Shown here one piece after another: positions 25,795 through 34,878 of a stretch of DNA of 64,000 bases. Both the position numbers and the translations under genes were made by a program. The stretch is from PWQG01 sp040882255 (GTDB taxonomy: Bacteria; Pseudomonadota; Gammaproteobacteria; Pseudomonadales; Pseudohongiellaceae): the NCBI GenBank assembly GCA_040882255.1, contig JBBEBP010000029.1, forward strand, positions 194,513 through 258,512. Direction: 5' to 3'. The first letter of the stretch is position 1; each line of letters opens with the position of its first letter. The notes beneath the pieces were generated by a model. It was not told where the DNA came from, made no database searches, and saw only the letters and a program-made list of their open reading frames with translations.

Positions 25795-27270
25795 GTGCAA
25801 CAGGAATGGAAATTTTATGGTCGCCGCGTTGAGCTGGCACAGATGCAACGCATCCTTGCCAGGAAACGGTGGTTTTTCCTGCAAATATCCGGCCGGCGCC
25901 GAATTGGCAAGACGGCGCTGATCCAGGAGGCCCTGCAGGCCAGCGGTCATGATCGGACGCTGTATATCCAGATTCCGGACTCCGATGCCGTAGGAGTGGT
26001 GGCAACCTGCAACGGATATCTGGAGACGTTCGGTCTGTACGAGCGCGTATCGAGTCTTGCGGAAATGGCCACTCTGATAGGCCGGCTTGTGCGGCAGGGG
26101 TATATCGTTGCACTGGACGAGTTCCAGTATTTCCATCGCAAGCAACTCAGTGATTTCAACTCGTTCCTGCAGGCCGAGGTGGATCGCCTCTCTGCTGACA
26201 CAGCGAGTGTCCCGGGTGGGCTGATCGTCCTTGGATCGCTGCATACCGAGATGACGGCATTGCTGGAGGATCGGGATGCTCCGTTGTTCAACAGGGCGAC
26301 GGACACCATTGAGCTGGGTCATCTGGATATTCAGTCCATCCTGGACGTACTGAGTGCCCATGCGGACCTGGATCCGTATCGACTGCTGTTTCTGTGGAAC
26401 CTGTTCGAGGGGGTGCCAAAGTTCTATCGTGATGCCTATGAGCAGGGCGTACTGAACGAATCACGATCAGAAGTGCTGCAACGCCTGTTTTTTTCCAGCT
26501 CCTCACCATTGCGGAACGAGGCGGATAACTGGTTTCTCAGGGAGTTGCGCGGCCGTTACGATATGGTGCTTCAGTATCTGTCCAGCCATCCCGGGTGCAA
26601 CAATGCGGCTATCGAAACTGCTATGGCGCAGATTTCAGGCCCCGGCGAGGTGAAGCAGATCGGCGGTTACCTGAAGGTGCTGACCGAGCGCTATCAGATG
26701 ATCGAGCGGCGATTGCCGATTTTTGCCAGACCGAAGGCCCGCTCGGGCCGCTACTACATTCGCGACAATTTTCTCAGAGCCTGGCTGGGTGCGCTCCAGA
26801 AACCGGTCTCCGCCGCCGCGTTCAGACCGATGGAACAGCTGATCTCACAGGCTGATGCACACCTTTGCGACATAGAAGGGTTCGCACTGGAGGATCTGGT
26901 GGCGCAGATCTATGAAGAGCAGAGCCGGCTGGGTATTTCCGGGTTTCCGCTCACTGACCGGGTCACCGGATACTGGGATCGGGCTGATGTCGAGATCGAT
27001 TTTGTAGCATTGAACAGTGACGACAGGCGCATACGGTTCGGATCCTGCAAACGGAATGCAGAAAAACTGCCAGGTTCGGTAAATGCACTGGTATCCAGTG
27101 CTGAACGGTTCATGATGGGTCAGAAAGGATTTGCTGACTGGGATGTCGAGTATGTCTGCATTGCTCCGGCGATTCCCGATGAAGTGCGTGCGGAACTGCG
27201 CGGACGGTCCGTCATTCCGCAGGGCCTTGATGAGCTGATCCGCGTGTATGAAAGAGAGACATGCTATTGA
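25795..27270 (+). CDS. DUF234-family AAA ATPase with PD-(D/E)XK-like C-terminus
   Basis: A 491-residue protein starting at GTG 25795; an in-frame stop 18 bases upstream excludes a longer form. The N-terminal P-loop has Walker A GRRRIGKT (33-40) and Walker B IVALDEFQ (Asp108-Glu109), typical of the archaeal-type STAND-like ATPases. A winged-helix-like middle (about 260-330) precedes a DUF234 C-terminal domain with VEIDFVA (Asp402). In relatives GECK supplies the ExK of a PD-(D/E)XK nuclease; here it reads GSCKR, so Glu is replaced by Ser417. The gene breaks the parE-parC pair, is flanked by short repeats, and is less GC-rich than its neighbours. It is probably horizontally acquired. Function is unknown. 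Confidence 0.82.
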   Translation: MQQEWKFYGRRVELAQMQRILARKRWFFLQISGRRRIGKTALIQEALQASGHDRTLYIQIPDSDAVGVVATCNGYLETFGLYERVSSLAEMATLIGRLVRQGYIVALDEFQYFHRKQLSDFNSFLQAEVDRLSADTASVPGGLIVLGSLHTEMTALLEDRDAPLFNRATDTIELGHLDIQSILDVLSAHADLDPYRLLFLWNLFEGVPKFYRDAYEQGVLNESRSEVLQRLFFSSSSPLRNEADNWFLRELRGRYDMVLQYLSSHPGCNNAAIETAMAQISGPGEVKQIGGYLKVLTERYQMIERRLPIFARPKARSGRYYIRDNFLRAWLGALQKPVSAAAFRPMEQLISQADAHLCDIEGFALEDLVAQIYEEQSRLGISGFPLTDRVTGYWDRADVEIDFVALNSDDRRIRFGSCKRNAEKLPGSVNALVSSAERFMMGQKGFADWDVEYVCIAPAIPDEVRAELRGRSVIPQGLDELIRVYERETCY

Positions 27271-27291
27271 GTTCCGGCGATTCCGTATACT

Positions 27292-27451
27292 CTCGCAAAG
27301 ATCGCGGAGTACGCCAAGAAAGGCATACCATGGCGGGAAATCAAGTTGGGCAAAGGTCATTGATACTGTGTAATGAACTCCTTTGCGCTCTCTGCGAGAC
27401 AAACACCCCTTTGCACCCGTCAATCTTCGCGCGCTTCGCGATCTCCGCGAG
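27292..27451. repeat. direct and inverted copies of the same short repeat upstream of parC
   Basis: A forward unit at 27292-27323 (CTCGCAAAGATCGCGGAG...) is followed by inverted-sense units at 27381-27398 (CTTTGCGCTCTCTGCGAG) and 27425-27451 (CTTCGCGCGCTTCGCGATC...). With the pair at 25526-25590 they bracket the DUF234 ATPase gene. The 286-base gap before parC otherwise holds nothing recognisable. Confidence 0.6.
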
Positions 27452-27556
27452 ATCAACATTCACCATGCGCTGGCTGGTAACCCCGCCCTTACGCGTTTCT
27501 CCCCCGCCTGCTATCATCTTCCCGCCACATTCACCCGTCAGCAGAATCAGATTGCC

Positions 27557-29809
27557 ATGACACTGAACATCACAGTCAGCCCCGAAGGGGTGGAACAGGT
27601 CGGCCTGAAGAGCTATTCGCGCATGGCCTACCTGAACTACTCCATGTACGTCATTAATGACCGAGCCCTGCCGCATATCGGTGACGGCATGAAGCCGGTG
27701 CAGCGCCGTATCGTCTACGCCATGTCCGAGCTGGGCCTGAAGAGTACGGCCAAGTTCAAGAAATCGGCGCGCACCATCGGCGACGTGATCGGCAAGTTCC
27801 ATCCGCACGGCGATTCCGCCTGCTACGAGGCTATGGTGCTGATGGCGCAGGATTTCAGCTACCGCTATCCGCTGGTGGACGGGCAGGGCAACTGGGGCTC
27901 GCCGGATGATCCCAAGTCCTTCGCCGCCATGCGCTATACCGAATCCCGCCTGCGCGCCTACGCCGACGTGTTGCTGGGCGAACTGGGGCAGGGCACGGTC
28001 AACTGGCAGCCCAACTTCGACGGTACCATGGACGAGCCGGAGCTGCTGCCCGCGCGTCTGCCCAATGTGCTGCTTAACGGCGGCAGTGGCATCGCGGTGG
28101 GCATGGCCACCGACATTCCGCCGCACAATCTGCGCGAGGTGGCCGAGGCCTGCGTGCATCTGCTGGACAACCCGAAGGCTACCATCGATGACCTGATGGA
28201 GCATGTGCGGGGACCGGACTTCCCGGTCGGCGCCGATATCATCACGCCCCGCGACGATCTGCGCCAGCTGTACGAGACCGGCCGCGGTTCGGTCAAGGCG
28301 CGGGCGGTCTACACGCAGGAAGAGGGCGACATCATCATCACGGCGTTGCCGTACCAGGTGTCTGGTGCACGGGTGCTGGAGCAGATCGCCGCGCAGATGC
28401 AGAAGAAGAAACTGCCGATGGTGGTGGACCTGCGCGACGAATCCGACCACGAGAACCCGACCCGCATCGTCATCGTGCCGCGCTCCAACCGCGTCGATGT
28501 CGATGAATTGATGCTGCACCTCTACGCCACCACGGACCTGGAGAAATCCTACCGCGTCAACTTCAACATGATCGGCACCAGCGGCCGTCCGCAGGTCAAG
28601 GATCTGCTCTCACTGCTCAAGGAATGGCTGGAGTTCCGCAAGGAAACCGTGCGGCGCCGCCTTCAGCATCGGCTGGACAAGGTCATCGACCGCCTGCATA
28701 TCCTGGAAGGCCTGCTGGTGGCCTTTCTCAATATCGACGAGGTCATTGCCATCATCCGCAGCGAGGACAAGCCCAAGCCGGTGCTGATGACGCGTTTCGG
28801 TATCTCCGACCGTCAGGCCGAGGCCGTCCTGGAGCTGAAGCTGCGCCAGCTGGCGAAGCTGGAGGAGATGAAGATACGCGGTGAGCAGGAAGAGCTGGAA
28901 GAGGAACGCAAGCGCATCGAGCTTTTGCTGGGTTCGCAGGCTCGGCTGAAGACCCTGATCAAGAAGGAAATCGCCGATGATGCGGAAACCTACGGTGATG
29001 ACCGGCGCTCGACCCTGATGGACCGGCCGCCCGAGGCGAAAGCGTTCAGCGAGACGGAACTGATCAGCAGTGAACCGGTTACCGTGGTGCTGTCCGAGCG
29101 CGGTTGGGTACGCGCCGGCAAGGGCCATGAGCTGGATCCGGAGAGTCTGCAGTACAAGGCCGGAGACACATTCCGGCAGGCGGCGCGCGGCAAGAGCAAC
29201 CAGCAGGCTGTGTTCCTTGACTCCACGGGGCGCACCTATTCGTTGGTGGCGCACAGTCTGCCGTCGGCCCGTGGGCAGGGGGAGCCGCTGTCCGGTCGGC
29301 TGGCACCGCCATCCGGCGCCAGCTTCGAGGGCGTCTTGATGGCGGATGAAAAGCGGGAAGTGCTGTTGGGCTCCGATGCCGGCTACGGCTTCGTGACCAC
29401 CATGGCTGACCTGCATAGCAAGAACAAGGCCGGCAAGGCGGTGCTGAAGCTGCCGCGTAACGCTCGGGTCATGCCGCCGGCGCTGATCACTGATTATGAC
29501 AGTGACTGGTTGGTGGCGGTCAGCAACGAAGGCCGTCTGTTGTACTTCCCGGTGGCGGAGCTGCCCCGTCTGCAGCGAGGCAAGGGCAATAAGGTCATCA
29601 GTATTCCGTCAGCACGGGCCGCCGAGCACATCGAGTTCATGGTGGCGCTGGTGGCCGTGGCGGCCGGGCAGGGTGTGACAGTGTACGCCGGGCGACGCCA
29701 CCTGACGCTGAAAGCGGGAGACCTGGAGCACTACCAGGGCGAGCGGGGCCGGCGCGGTGCCAAGCTGCCGCGCGGGTTCCAGAACGTGGAGCGTGTCGAG
29801 CCGGCCTGA
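27557..29809 (+). CDS. parC: DNA topoisomerase IV subunit A
   Basis: A 750-residue ParC, the DNA-cleaving subunit of topoisomerase IV. It starts SYSRMAYLNYSMYVINDRALP. The quinolone-resistance region HPHGDSACYEAM has wild-type Ser and Glu, and the catalytic tyrosine lies in MRYTESRL. The C-terminal beta-pinwheel is present but short. A frame opening reaches back to 27383, but it encodes only translated repeat sequence; ATG 27557 begins the conserved protein. It converges on the gene at 29831. Confidence 0.97.
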   Translation: MTLNITVSPEGVEQVGLKSYSRMAYLNYSMYVINDRALPHIGDGMKPVQRRIVYAMSELGLKSTAKFKKSARTIGDVIGKFHPHGDSACYEAMVLMAQDFSYRYPLVDGQGNWGSPDDPKSFAAMRYTESRLRAYADVLLGELGQGTVNWQPNFDGTMDEPELLPARLPNVLLNGGSGIAVGMATDIPPHNLREVAEACVHLLDNPKATIDDLMEHVRGPDFPVGADIITPRDDLRQLYETGRGSVKARAVYTQEEGDIIITALPYQVSGARVLEQIAAQMQKKKLPMVVDLRDESDHENPTRIVIVPRSNRVDVDELMLHLYATTDLEKSYRVNFNMIGTSGRPQVKDLLSLLKEWLEFRKETVRRRLQHRLDKVIDRLHILEGLLVAFLNIDEVIAIIRSEDKPKPVLMTRFGISDRQAEAVLELKLRQLAKLEEMKIRGEQEELEEERKRIELLLGSQARLKTLIKKEIADDAETYGDDRRSTLMDRPPEAKAFSETELISSEPVTVVLSERGWVRAGKGHELDPESLQYKAGDTFRQAARGKSNQQAVFLDSTGRTYSLVAHSLPSARGQGEPLSGRLAPPSGASFEGVLMADEKREVLLGSDAGYGFVTTMADLHSKNKAGKAVLKLPRNARVMPPALITDYDSDWLVAVSNEGRLLYFPVAELPRLQRGKGNKVISIPSARAAEHIEFMVALVAVAAGQGVTVYAGRRHLTLKAGDLEHYQGERGRRGAKLPRGFQNVERVEPA

Positions 29810-29830
29810 GTGCGCTGACGGTTTGCGGAG

Positions 29831-31021
29831 TCAGTCTCCGTTGTCGACTTCCTCGCGCAGCAGGCTGGCCTGGCGCTGCAGCATGGCACGGGTCGGTCCT
29901 GCGGGGGCTCGCACCAGATAGAGCTCGTGGGGTTCGCCGTCCAGCAGATCAATGAACCGGGAATGCCATTCGCTGTGGAAGTGGTTGTCCGCGCCGGCCA
30001 GTGTGAGTACCGCGTCGCTGGCCAGCAGGCCGTTTTCGGGGCTCTGGCCGCTGATCAGTTCCGCCAGCCGGATGATATCTTCCAGTCCGCCCAGTTCCGT
30101 GGTATCCGATTCCGATAATGCGCAATGCAGGGCGGCCTGCAGCGTGATCCGCTCGTCTTCCGCCCGGTAGCGGTTGGCACGGTTGTTCATGGCTAGCACC
30201 AGTACTGCGCAACATAGCGCATGGTAGGCCAGTTCGCTGGCGTGACCGGTCTGGGAAAACTGCAACTGGACCACGTGACCACTATCCTCGCCGGCTTCCG
30301 CCATGGTGGTCAACCGCCCCTGGTACAGGTCCGCCGCGCGGGCCAGCGATTGTTCCAGCTCCCGTCGCGCCGCCTCGCTCCCCGCCTTTCCGGCGCAGGT
30401 CTGCAGGTGCAGCACTGCATTGGCCGGCATGACCGAGGCCGCCGTGTCACCGGGCTCCTGTGCTTCATCGTCCGGGCGCGGCGGCTGGCGGGGACGCTGC
30501 AACGCTGTCATCAACGTGGCGGACAGTATCAGCATGAGTGCCATGGCGCCGGGCGTCATCCACAGGGTGGAGGGCGTCCCGCCGATCATCTGTTGCTGGT
30601 CCAGGTAGACCCGTACATACCCGGCCACCGAATCCTGCAATGCAATGGGGGCCACGTAGCTGCCGGTGCGGCCCGGTTCCCGATTCGGGGCACGCGACGC
30701 AGAGGGCCCGGAAATGGCCAGCACCTGGTCGTCCACGGTGAACACGGCCGCCTGCGAGACAGCCGGGCTGCGAGTGAGTTCGGTGAGCAGGACGTTGAGG
30801 CTGATCAGGTCGTTGGACAGCACCAGTTCCGTGGCCAGTAGCGCGGTCTGGTTGGCCAGCGTGGCACCCAGACTGTCGGTCTGTTGTTCCAGTTGATAGC
30901 GTGTGGTGAAGTGATTGACCAGCCAGACTGTGGTCATTCCCACCAGTACCAGGCCGCAGACCAACAGTGTCCGTTGCCGTGGCGTGAAGAGGAATCGAGG
31001 TTGAGATTCAGTGGCGGTCAT
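29831..31021 (-). CDS. AhpA/YtjB-like membrane protein with degenerate cyclase-like cytosolic domain
   Basis: A 396-residue protein. Helix 1 (about 17-36) and helix 2 (about 155-173) enclose a periplasmic sensor of about 115 residues with ATELVLSNDLISLNVLLTEL, the pattern of the AhpA/YtjB family. The cytosolic part (about 200-370) resembles a class III nucleotide cyclase fold: a VLHLQTC strand where cyclases have a metal-binding Asp, then LGGLEDIIRLAELIS and NGLLASDAVLTLAG. Metal-binding residues are absent, so catalysis is unlikely. In Pseudomonas a relative lies between parC and serB/fimX, as here without serB. Role is unknown; probably envelope sensing. Confidence 0.65.
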   Translation of the reverse strand: MTATESQPRFLFTPRQRTLLVCGLVLVGMTTVWLVNHFTTRYQLEQQTDSLGATLANQTALLATELVLSNDLISLNVLLTELTRSPAVSQAAVFTVDDQVLAISGPSASRAPNREPGRTGSYVAPIALQDSVAGYVRVYLDQQQMIGGTPSTLWMTPGAMALMLILSATLMTALQRPRQPPRPDDEAQEPGDTAASVMPANAVLHLQTCAGKAGSEAARRELEQSLARAADLYQGRLTTMAEAGEDSGHVVQLQFSQTGHASELAYHALCCAVLVLAMNNRANRYRAEDERITLQAALHCALSESDTTELGGLEDIIRLAELISGQSPENGLLASDAVLTLAGADNHFHSEWHSRFIDLLDGEPHELYLVRAPAGPTRAMLQRQASLLREEVDNGD

Positions 31022-31050
31022 GTCTGCTCCTGCAGTGCCTCGAACGCGTC

Positions 31051-33141
31051 TCAGGCAGACCGGCCAGATGGTGACTGAAGGGTGATTTCCTGGTCCTGCA
31101 CAAAGCCGAAATCCAGTGATGGGCCGGGTTCACGCAATACATTACCCTGTACAAAATTGACCTTGGCCTGCCACAGCAGCGGAAGAAGTTCCATGTGTTC
31201 CACCATGGGAGCAATGACCAGTATCCCGCGGGCATGGAGGCCTTTGATGAGTTGCTGCAGTCTATCATGTTGCTCTGCGTCCCGGTCGATGGCTGACAGC
31301 AGTGAGCGGTCCAGCTTGGCATAGGCCGGCGACAGGAGATTCAGGTGCTGGAAGGGGTCCATGGCGCCACCGAAATGACAGATGGAGACGCCGACGTCCA
31401 GTTCGTGCAGCCGCTCGCAAAAAGCGGCAACATCGTCCGGCGCGCTGAGCGCGTCGATCTCGCTGACCTGCAGGATCAGCAGCCGCGCAGGAAGGTGCCT
31501 TGTACGGAGTGCGTCGGCAAGCCAGCCCAGCAACGTGCCGTCGGAAATACTGTTGAGCGTTACATTGAGGATCAGGCGCAGGTTCTTGTTGTCACCGCTG
31601 GTCAGCAGCTCCAGGGCCCTGGCGATGACGTGGCGATCCAGCACTGTTCCCATGCCATGCTGCGTGACAGTCTCCAGAAAGTCGGCGGGGTGAATCAGCT
31701 GCTCCCCGTCTCGCAGACGCACCCGCACCTCGTACCGCTCCAGGCCGTCTTCCCGCAGGCTGACCACGGGCTGATAGACCAGTGAGAGGTCATCGCTGTC
31801 CAGTGCCTTCCGGACCTGTGCCAGTTGCCGGTGCTGGCGTGCCTCCGTGCCCAGTTCGGTGCGCCGGTTGGCGCGCAATACGCGGTTGTGCTGGGCCCGG
31901 ACCAGGAGCGTCTCGGCATCGGCACTTTCTCCTGAAATGACGGCCATCCCCGCAGACAGGTGGCATTGCAGGCGCTCGGGCAGCAGGTTCTGCAACAGGC
32001 GGTTGAGTGCGGGCACTTGTTCCAGGAAGGGTTCCGGGCCGTCCGCGTCGGGCAACAGGATGGCGAAACCGCTGTCACTGATTCGGCCACAATGGGCGTC
32101 GGATGGGGCGAGTCGGCGCAGCTCGCCGGTAAAGTCGCCCAGCATCAGGTTGCTGTCCGCGCGGCCCATCACGGACTGCACGGCTTCAAAATTCTCGAGT
32201 TCGAGGACCACCAGCATGGCGGTTTGGCCCTGGTAGACGGCCCGGCTCACCTGACGGGTGACAGCGTCCAGCATCCGCTTGCGCGCCGGCAAGCCGGTGA
32301 CCAGGTCGCGTCCCGCCAGGTCGTCCATGGTATTGCGGTGTCCGGTGGTGCCGGTGGCCGGCTGGAGGTGAATCTGCAGGATGCGTTCGCCGCGATGGCT
32401 GATCACCGTGCAATCCAGCTCCACCGGGATCATCGAGCCGTCGTGGTGTTGAATCTTCAATGCGCAGCGGTTGGCAACGGACTCCGTGCCCTGTGGTTCC
32501 ATGGTCTTGCGCAGACACTGGCGTGTCGGGTCCACATCGCTGTCCGCCACCTGATCGAGCAGGGGGGTATGCAGCAGTTCATCGGCCTCCGCGTGGCCCA
32601 GGAAGTCCAGCCACGCCGGGTTGCAGTACTGGTACAGACCGTCCCCGAGCCAGGCCACGGGGTCGGTGGTGTTGTCCAGCAGGCGGTGGTAATGCTGTTC
32701 GATCTCCTGCAGGGCGATGGCCAGCCGGCGTCGCTCGCGGCGTTCATTGATTTGCTGCAGCTCGCTCTGCACGCGGTGCACAAAACGCTGGTGGCCGCTG
32801 TCCTGTTGCAGTTCGTCGAGCGCGAATACATCGGCAGCGCCCCGCGCCAGGCAGGCTGCCCCGATCGGATCCCGGGCGTTGTCGATGACGATGCAGGGGA
32901 TGTCGAGGCGGGTTTCCCGCAGATGGGCCAGGATGCTGTCCACGGCCGGTTCCCGTGTGTCGGAAAAGGCCAGAATCAGGTGCCAGGGCTCGGAGGCCAG
33001 TGTGTCCGTGAGTGTTTCGCCCGCAGTGATATCACGCCCCTGCACAGTGAGACCGGCGCGGCGCAGCAGGTTGAGGAGTTGCTCGGCGACCGGATCGTTG
33101 CCGGAGGTCAGCAGAATTCTGTAGATTGCTTCCCGTTCCAT
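31051..33141 (-). CDS. fimX: FimX-like protein (REC-PAS-degenerate GGDEF-degenerate EAL)
   Basis: A 696-residue protein, close to the 691 residues of P. aeruginosa FimX. An N-terminal receiver-like domain (about 8-130) lacks the usual phospho-acceptor context. PAS follows (about 150-270, DPVAWLGDGLYQYCNPAWL). A GGDEF domain is degenerate (RISDSGFAIL around 353 replaces GGDEF). The EAL domain has EVR near 468 instead of EAL, so it should not hydrolyse c-di-GMP. FimX binds c-di-GMP and promotes type IV pilus assembly at the pole. The position near parC matches Pseudomonas, where fimX is close to serB. PilT and PilG-like genes in this window support the role. Confidence 0.78.
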   Translation of the reverse strand: MEREAIYRILLTSGNDPVAEQLLNLLRRAGLTVQGRDITAGETLTDTLASEPWHLILAFSDTREPAVDSILAHLRETRLDIPCIVIDNARDPIGAACLARGAADVFALDELQQDSGHQRFVHRVQSELQQINERRERRRLAIALQEIEQHYHRLLDNTTDPVAWLGDGLYQYCNPAWLDFLGHAEADELLHTPLLDQVADSDVDPTRQCLRKTMEPQGTESVANRCALKIQHHDGSMIPVELDCTVISHRGERILQIHLQPATGTTGHRNTMDDLAGRDLVTGLPARKRMLDAVTRQVSRAVYQGQTAMLVVLELENFEAVQSVMGRADSNLMLGDFTGELRRLAPSDAHCGRISDSGFAILLPDADGPEPFLEQVPALNRLLQNLLPERLQCHLSAGMAVISGESADAETLLVRAQHNRVLRANRRTELGTEARQHRQLAQVRKALDSDDLSLVYQPVVSLREDGLERYEVRVRLRDGEQLIHPADFLETVTQHGMGTVLDRHVIARALELLTSGDNKNLRLILNVTLNSISDGTLLGWLADALRTRHLPARLLILQVSEIDALSAPDDVAAFCERLHELDVGVSICHFGGAMDPFQHLNLLSPAYAKLDRSLLSAIDRDAEQHDRLQQLIKGLHARGILVIAPMVEHMELLPLLWQAKVNFVQGNVLREPGPSLDFGFVQDQEITLQSPSGRSA

Positions 33142-33143
33142 GT

Positions 33144-34184
33144 TCAGCCCAGTATGGTCTTGGCGCCCTCGCCAGGCAGTTCGCGTGCCAGGCGGGGCAC
33201 CAGATAGCCCGGCAGGCGATTACGGACGGCCTGCATCAATGATCTGGCTCTTGTTTCCGGGACATCGAAATGTGCCACGCCCTGCACCCGGTCCAGCATG
33301 TGTATATAGTAGGGCAGTATGCCCGCGCTGAACAGTTTTTCACTGAGAGCGGCGAGCGTCTCCTCGTCATCATTGATACCGCGTAGCAATACGCTTTGAT
33401 TGAGCAGGGTCACGCCGGCCCCTCGCAGGCGCGCCATGGCCGCCGCCACCTCCCGGTCGATCTCGGCCGGGTGATTGCAGTGCACCACCAGAGTGGTCGC
33501 CAGACCACTGTCGGCCAGCCACTCCAGCAATGCGTCGGTGACCCGGTCCGGCATCATCACCGGCGTACGGGTGTGGATACGCAGCCGCCGGATATGGGGA
33601 ATCGCCGCGATCCGCGCGGTCAACCAGGCCAGTAGCCGGTCCGGGGCGGCCAGTGGATCGCCGCCGCTGTAGATGACCTCGGTGATATCCTCGTGATCGG
33701 CCAGATACTTGAGCGCCGCATCCCATTCACGGCGTCCGGGGGTGTTCTCCTCGTACGGAAAGTGGCGCCGGAAACAGTAGCGGCAGTGCACGGCGCAGTG
33801 TGGCGCCACCAGCAACAGGGCGCGGCCGTGGTATTTGTGTAACAGACCGGGCACGGAATTGGCATCGGCCTCCCGGAGTGGATCGGAAACGAATCCGGGG
33901 GTATCATCGCCCTCCTGGCCGAGCGGCAGTACCTGGAGTAACAGGGGGTCGTGCGGGTTGCCCGGCTGCATGCGGGCCACGAAGGCGCGCGGCACCCGGA
34001 GCGGAAACGATTCCAGCACCGACGGCGGGATGTCCAGCGACTGCCCCAGCGAACGGGGCGTCAGCCCGAGCCGGTCCAACAGCTCCCCCGGGTCAGTGAT
34101 GGCATCCGAGAGCTGTTGTTGCCAGTTGCCGGGGCCGTCGGGAGCCGTACGGGCCAGCGGTATGGTGGTGGCGGTGCTTGACAT
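33144..34184 (-). CDS. epmB: EF-P beta-lysylation protein EpmB (lysine 2,3-aminomutase-like)
   Basis: A radical SAM, PLP enzyme of 346 residues from ATG 34184; an upstream ATG at 34247 is less likely. It converts (S)-alpha-lysine to (R)-beta-lysine for EF-P modification. The cluster motif CAVHCRYC (CX3CX2C) is followed by FRRHFPY. GGDPLAAPDRLL and VVHCNHPAEID are typical, and the C-terminal HMLDRVQGVAHFDV holds the PLP-binding region. It diverges from efp and epmA, so all three members of the EF-P modification set are adjacent. Confidence 0.93.
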   Translation of the reverse strand: MSSTATTIPLARTAPDGPGNWQQQLSDAITDPGELLDRLGLTPRSLGQSLDIPPSVLESFPLRVPRAFVARMQPGNPHDPLLLQVLPLGQEGDDTPGFVSDPLREADANSVPGLLHKYHGRALLLVAPHCAVHCRYCFRRHFPYEENTPGRREWDAALKYLADHEDITEVIYSGGDPLAAPDRLLAWLTARIAAIPHIRRLRIHTRTPVMMPDRVTDALLEWLADSGLATTLVVHCNHPAEIDREVAAAMARLRGAGVTLLNQSVLLRGINDDEETLAALSEKLFSAGILPYYIHMLDRVQGVAHFDVPETRARSLMQAVRNRLPGYLVPRLARELPGEGAKTILG

Positions 34185-34301
34185 GGGCAATACAGATTCG
34201 ACAATACGCGGTTGGTGAATTTCACGGGACTTCCGGGGCGGCCACATGAATTGTGCCCGTAATTCATTCCGGTGGCAAAAACGATCGACTAGAGGTAATG
34301 C

Positions 34302-34871
34302 ATGGCACAGTATTCAACCAATGAATTCAAGAGCGGACTGAAGGTGCTGCTGGACGGCGATCCCTGCTCCATCCTGGAGAACGAGTTCGTCAAACCCGGC
34401 AAGGGTCAGGCCTTCAACCGGGTGAAGCTCCGCAACCTGCTCAACGGCCGGGTGCTGGAGAAGACCTTCAAGTCCGGCGAGTCCATCGAGGGCGCTGACG
34501 TCCTCGAAATCGAGATGTCTTATCTGTACAGCGATGGCGAGTTCTGGCACTTCATGAAGACCGACGGCAGCTTCGAGCAGATGCCGGCCGACGAGGCGGC
34601 CATCGCCGATGCCCGCAACTGGCTGAAGGAAGAGGACGTCTACACCGTCACGCTGTGGAACGACAAGCCTATCAACGTGTCGCCGCCGATCTTCGTGGAG
34701 CTGGAGGTGGTCGAGACTGATCCCGGACTGAAGGGCGACACCGCGCAGGGCGGTAGCAAACCGGCCACGTTGAGCTCCGGCGCCGTGGTCAAGGTGCCGC
34801 TGTTCGTCAACGAAGGCGACATCCTGAAGGTGGACACCCGCACGGGTGAATACCAGAACCGCGTGCGCTGA
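34302..34871 (+). CDS. efp: elongation factor P
   Basis: A 189-residue EF-P that rescues ribosomes stalled at polyproline. Lys34 in KPGKGQAF is the site of beta-lysylation by EpmA. Three OB-like domains are present, with VSPPIFVELEVVETDPG in the middle and a standard C-terminal end DTRTGEYQNRVR. epmB is divergent and epmA follows eight bases after the stop, consistent with a lysylated rather than rhamnosylated EF-P. AGGTAA-like spacing before ATG 34302 gives a usable ribosome-binding site. Confidence 0.97.
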   Translation: MAQYSTNEFKSGLKVLLDGDPCSILENEFVKPGKGQAFNRVKLRNLLNGRVLEKTFKSGESIEGADVLEIEMSYLYSDGEFWHFMKTDGSFEQMPADEAAIADARNWLKEEDVYTVTLWNDKPINVSPPIFVELEVVETDPGLKGDTAQGGSKPATLSSGAVVKVPLFVNEGDILKVDTRTGEYQNRVR

Positions 34872-34878
34872 GGTTAGT

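Noticed and set aside
25526..27451. Repeats near the DUF234 ATPase considered as a CRISPR array
   Set aside because: Units are imperfect, few, unevenly spaced and in mixed orientation, with no regular spacers.
27383..27556. N-terminal extension of parC
   Set aside because: The extra residues translate the dispersed repeat; conserved ParC sequence begins at ATG 27557.
31960..33207. 415-codon open frame opposite the FimX-like gene
   Set aside because: Antisense of a conserved gene; the translation is low in hydrophobic-core patterning.
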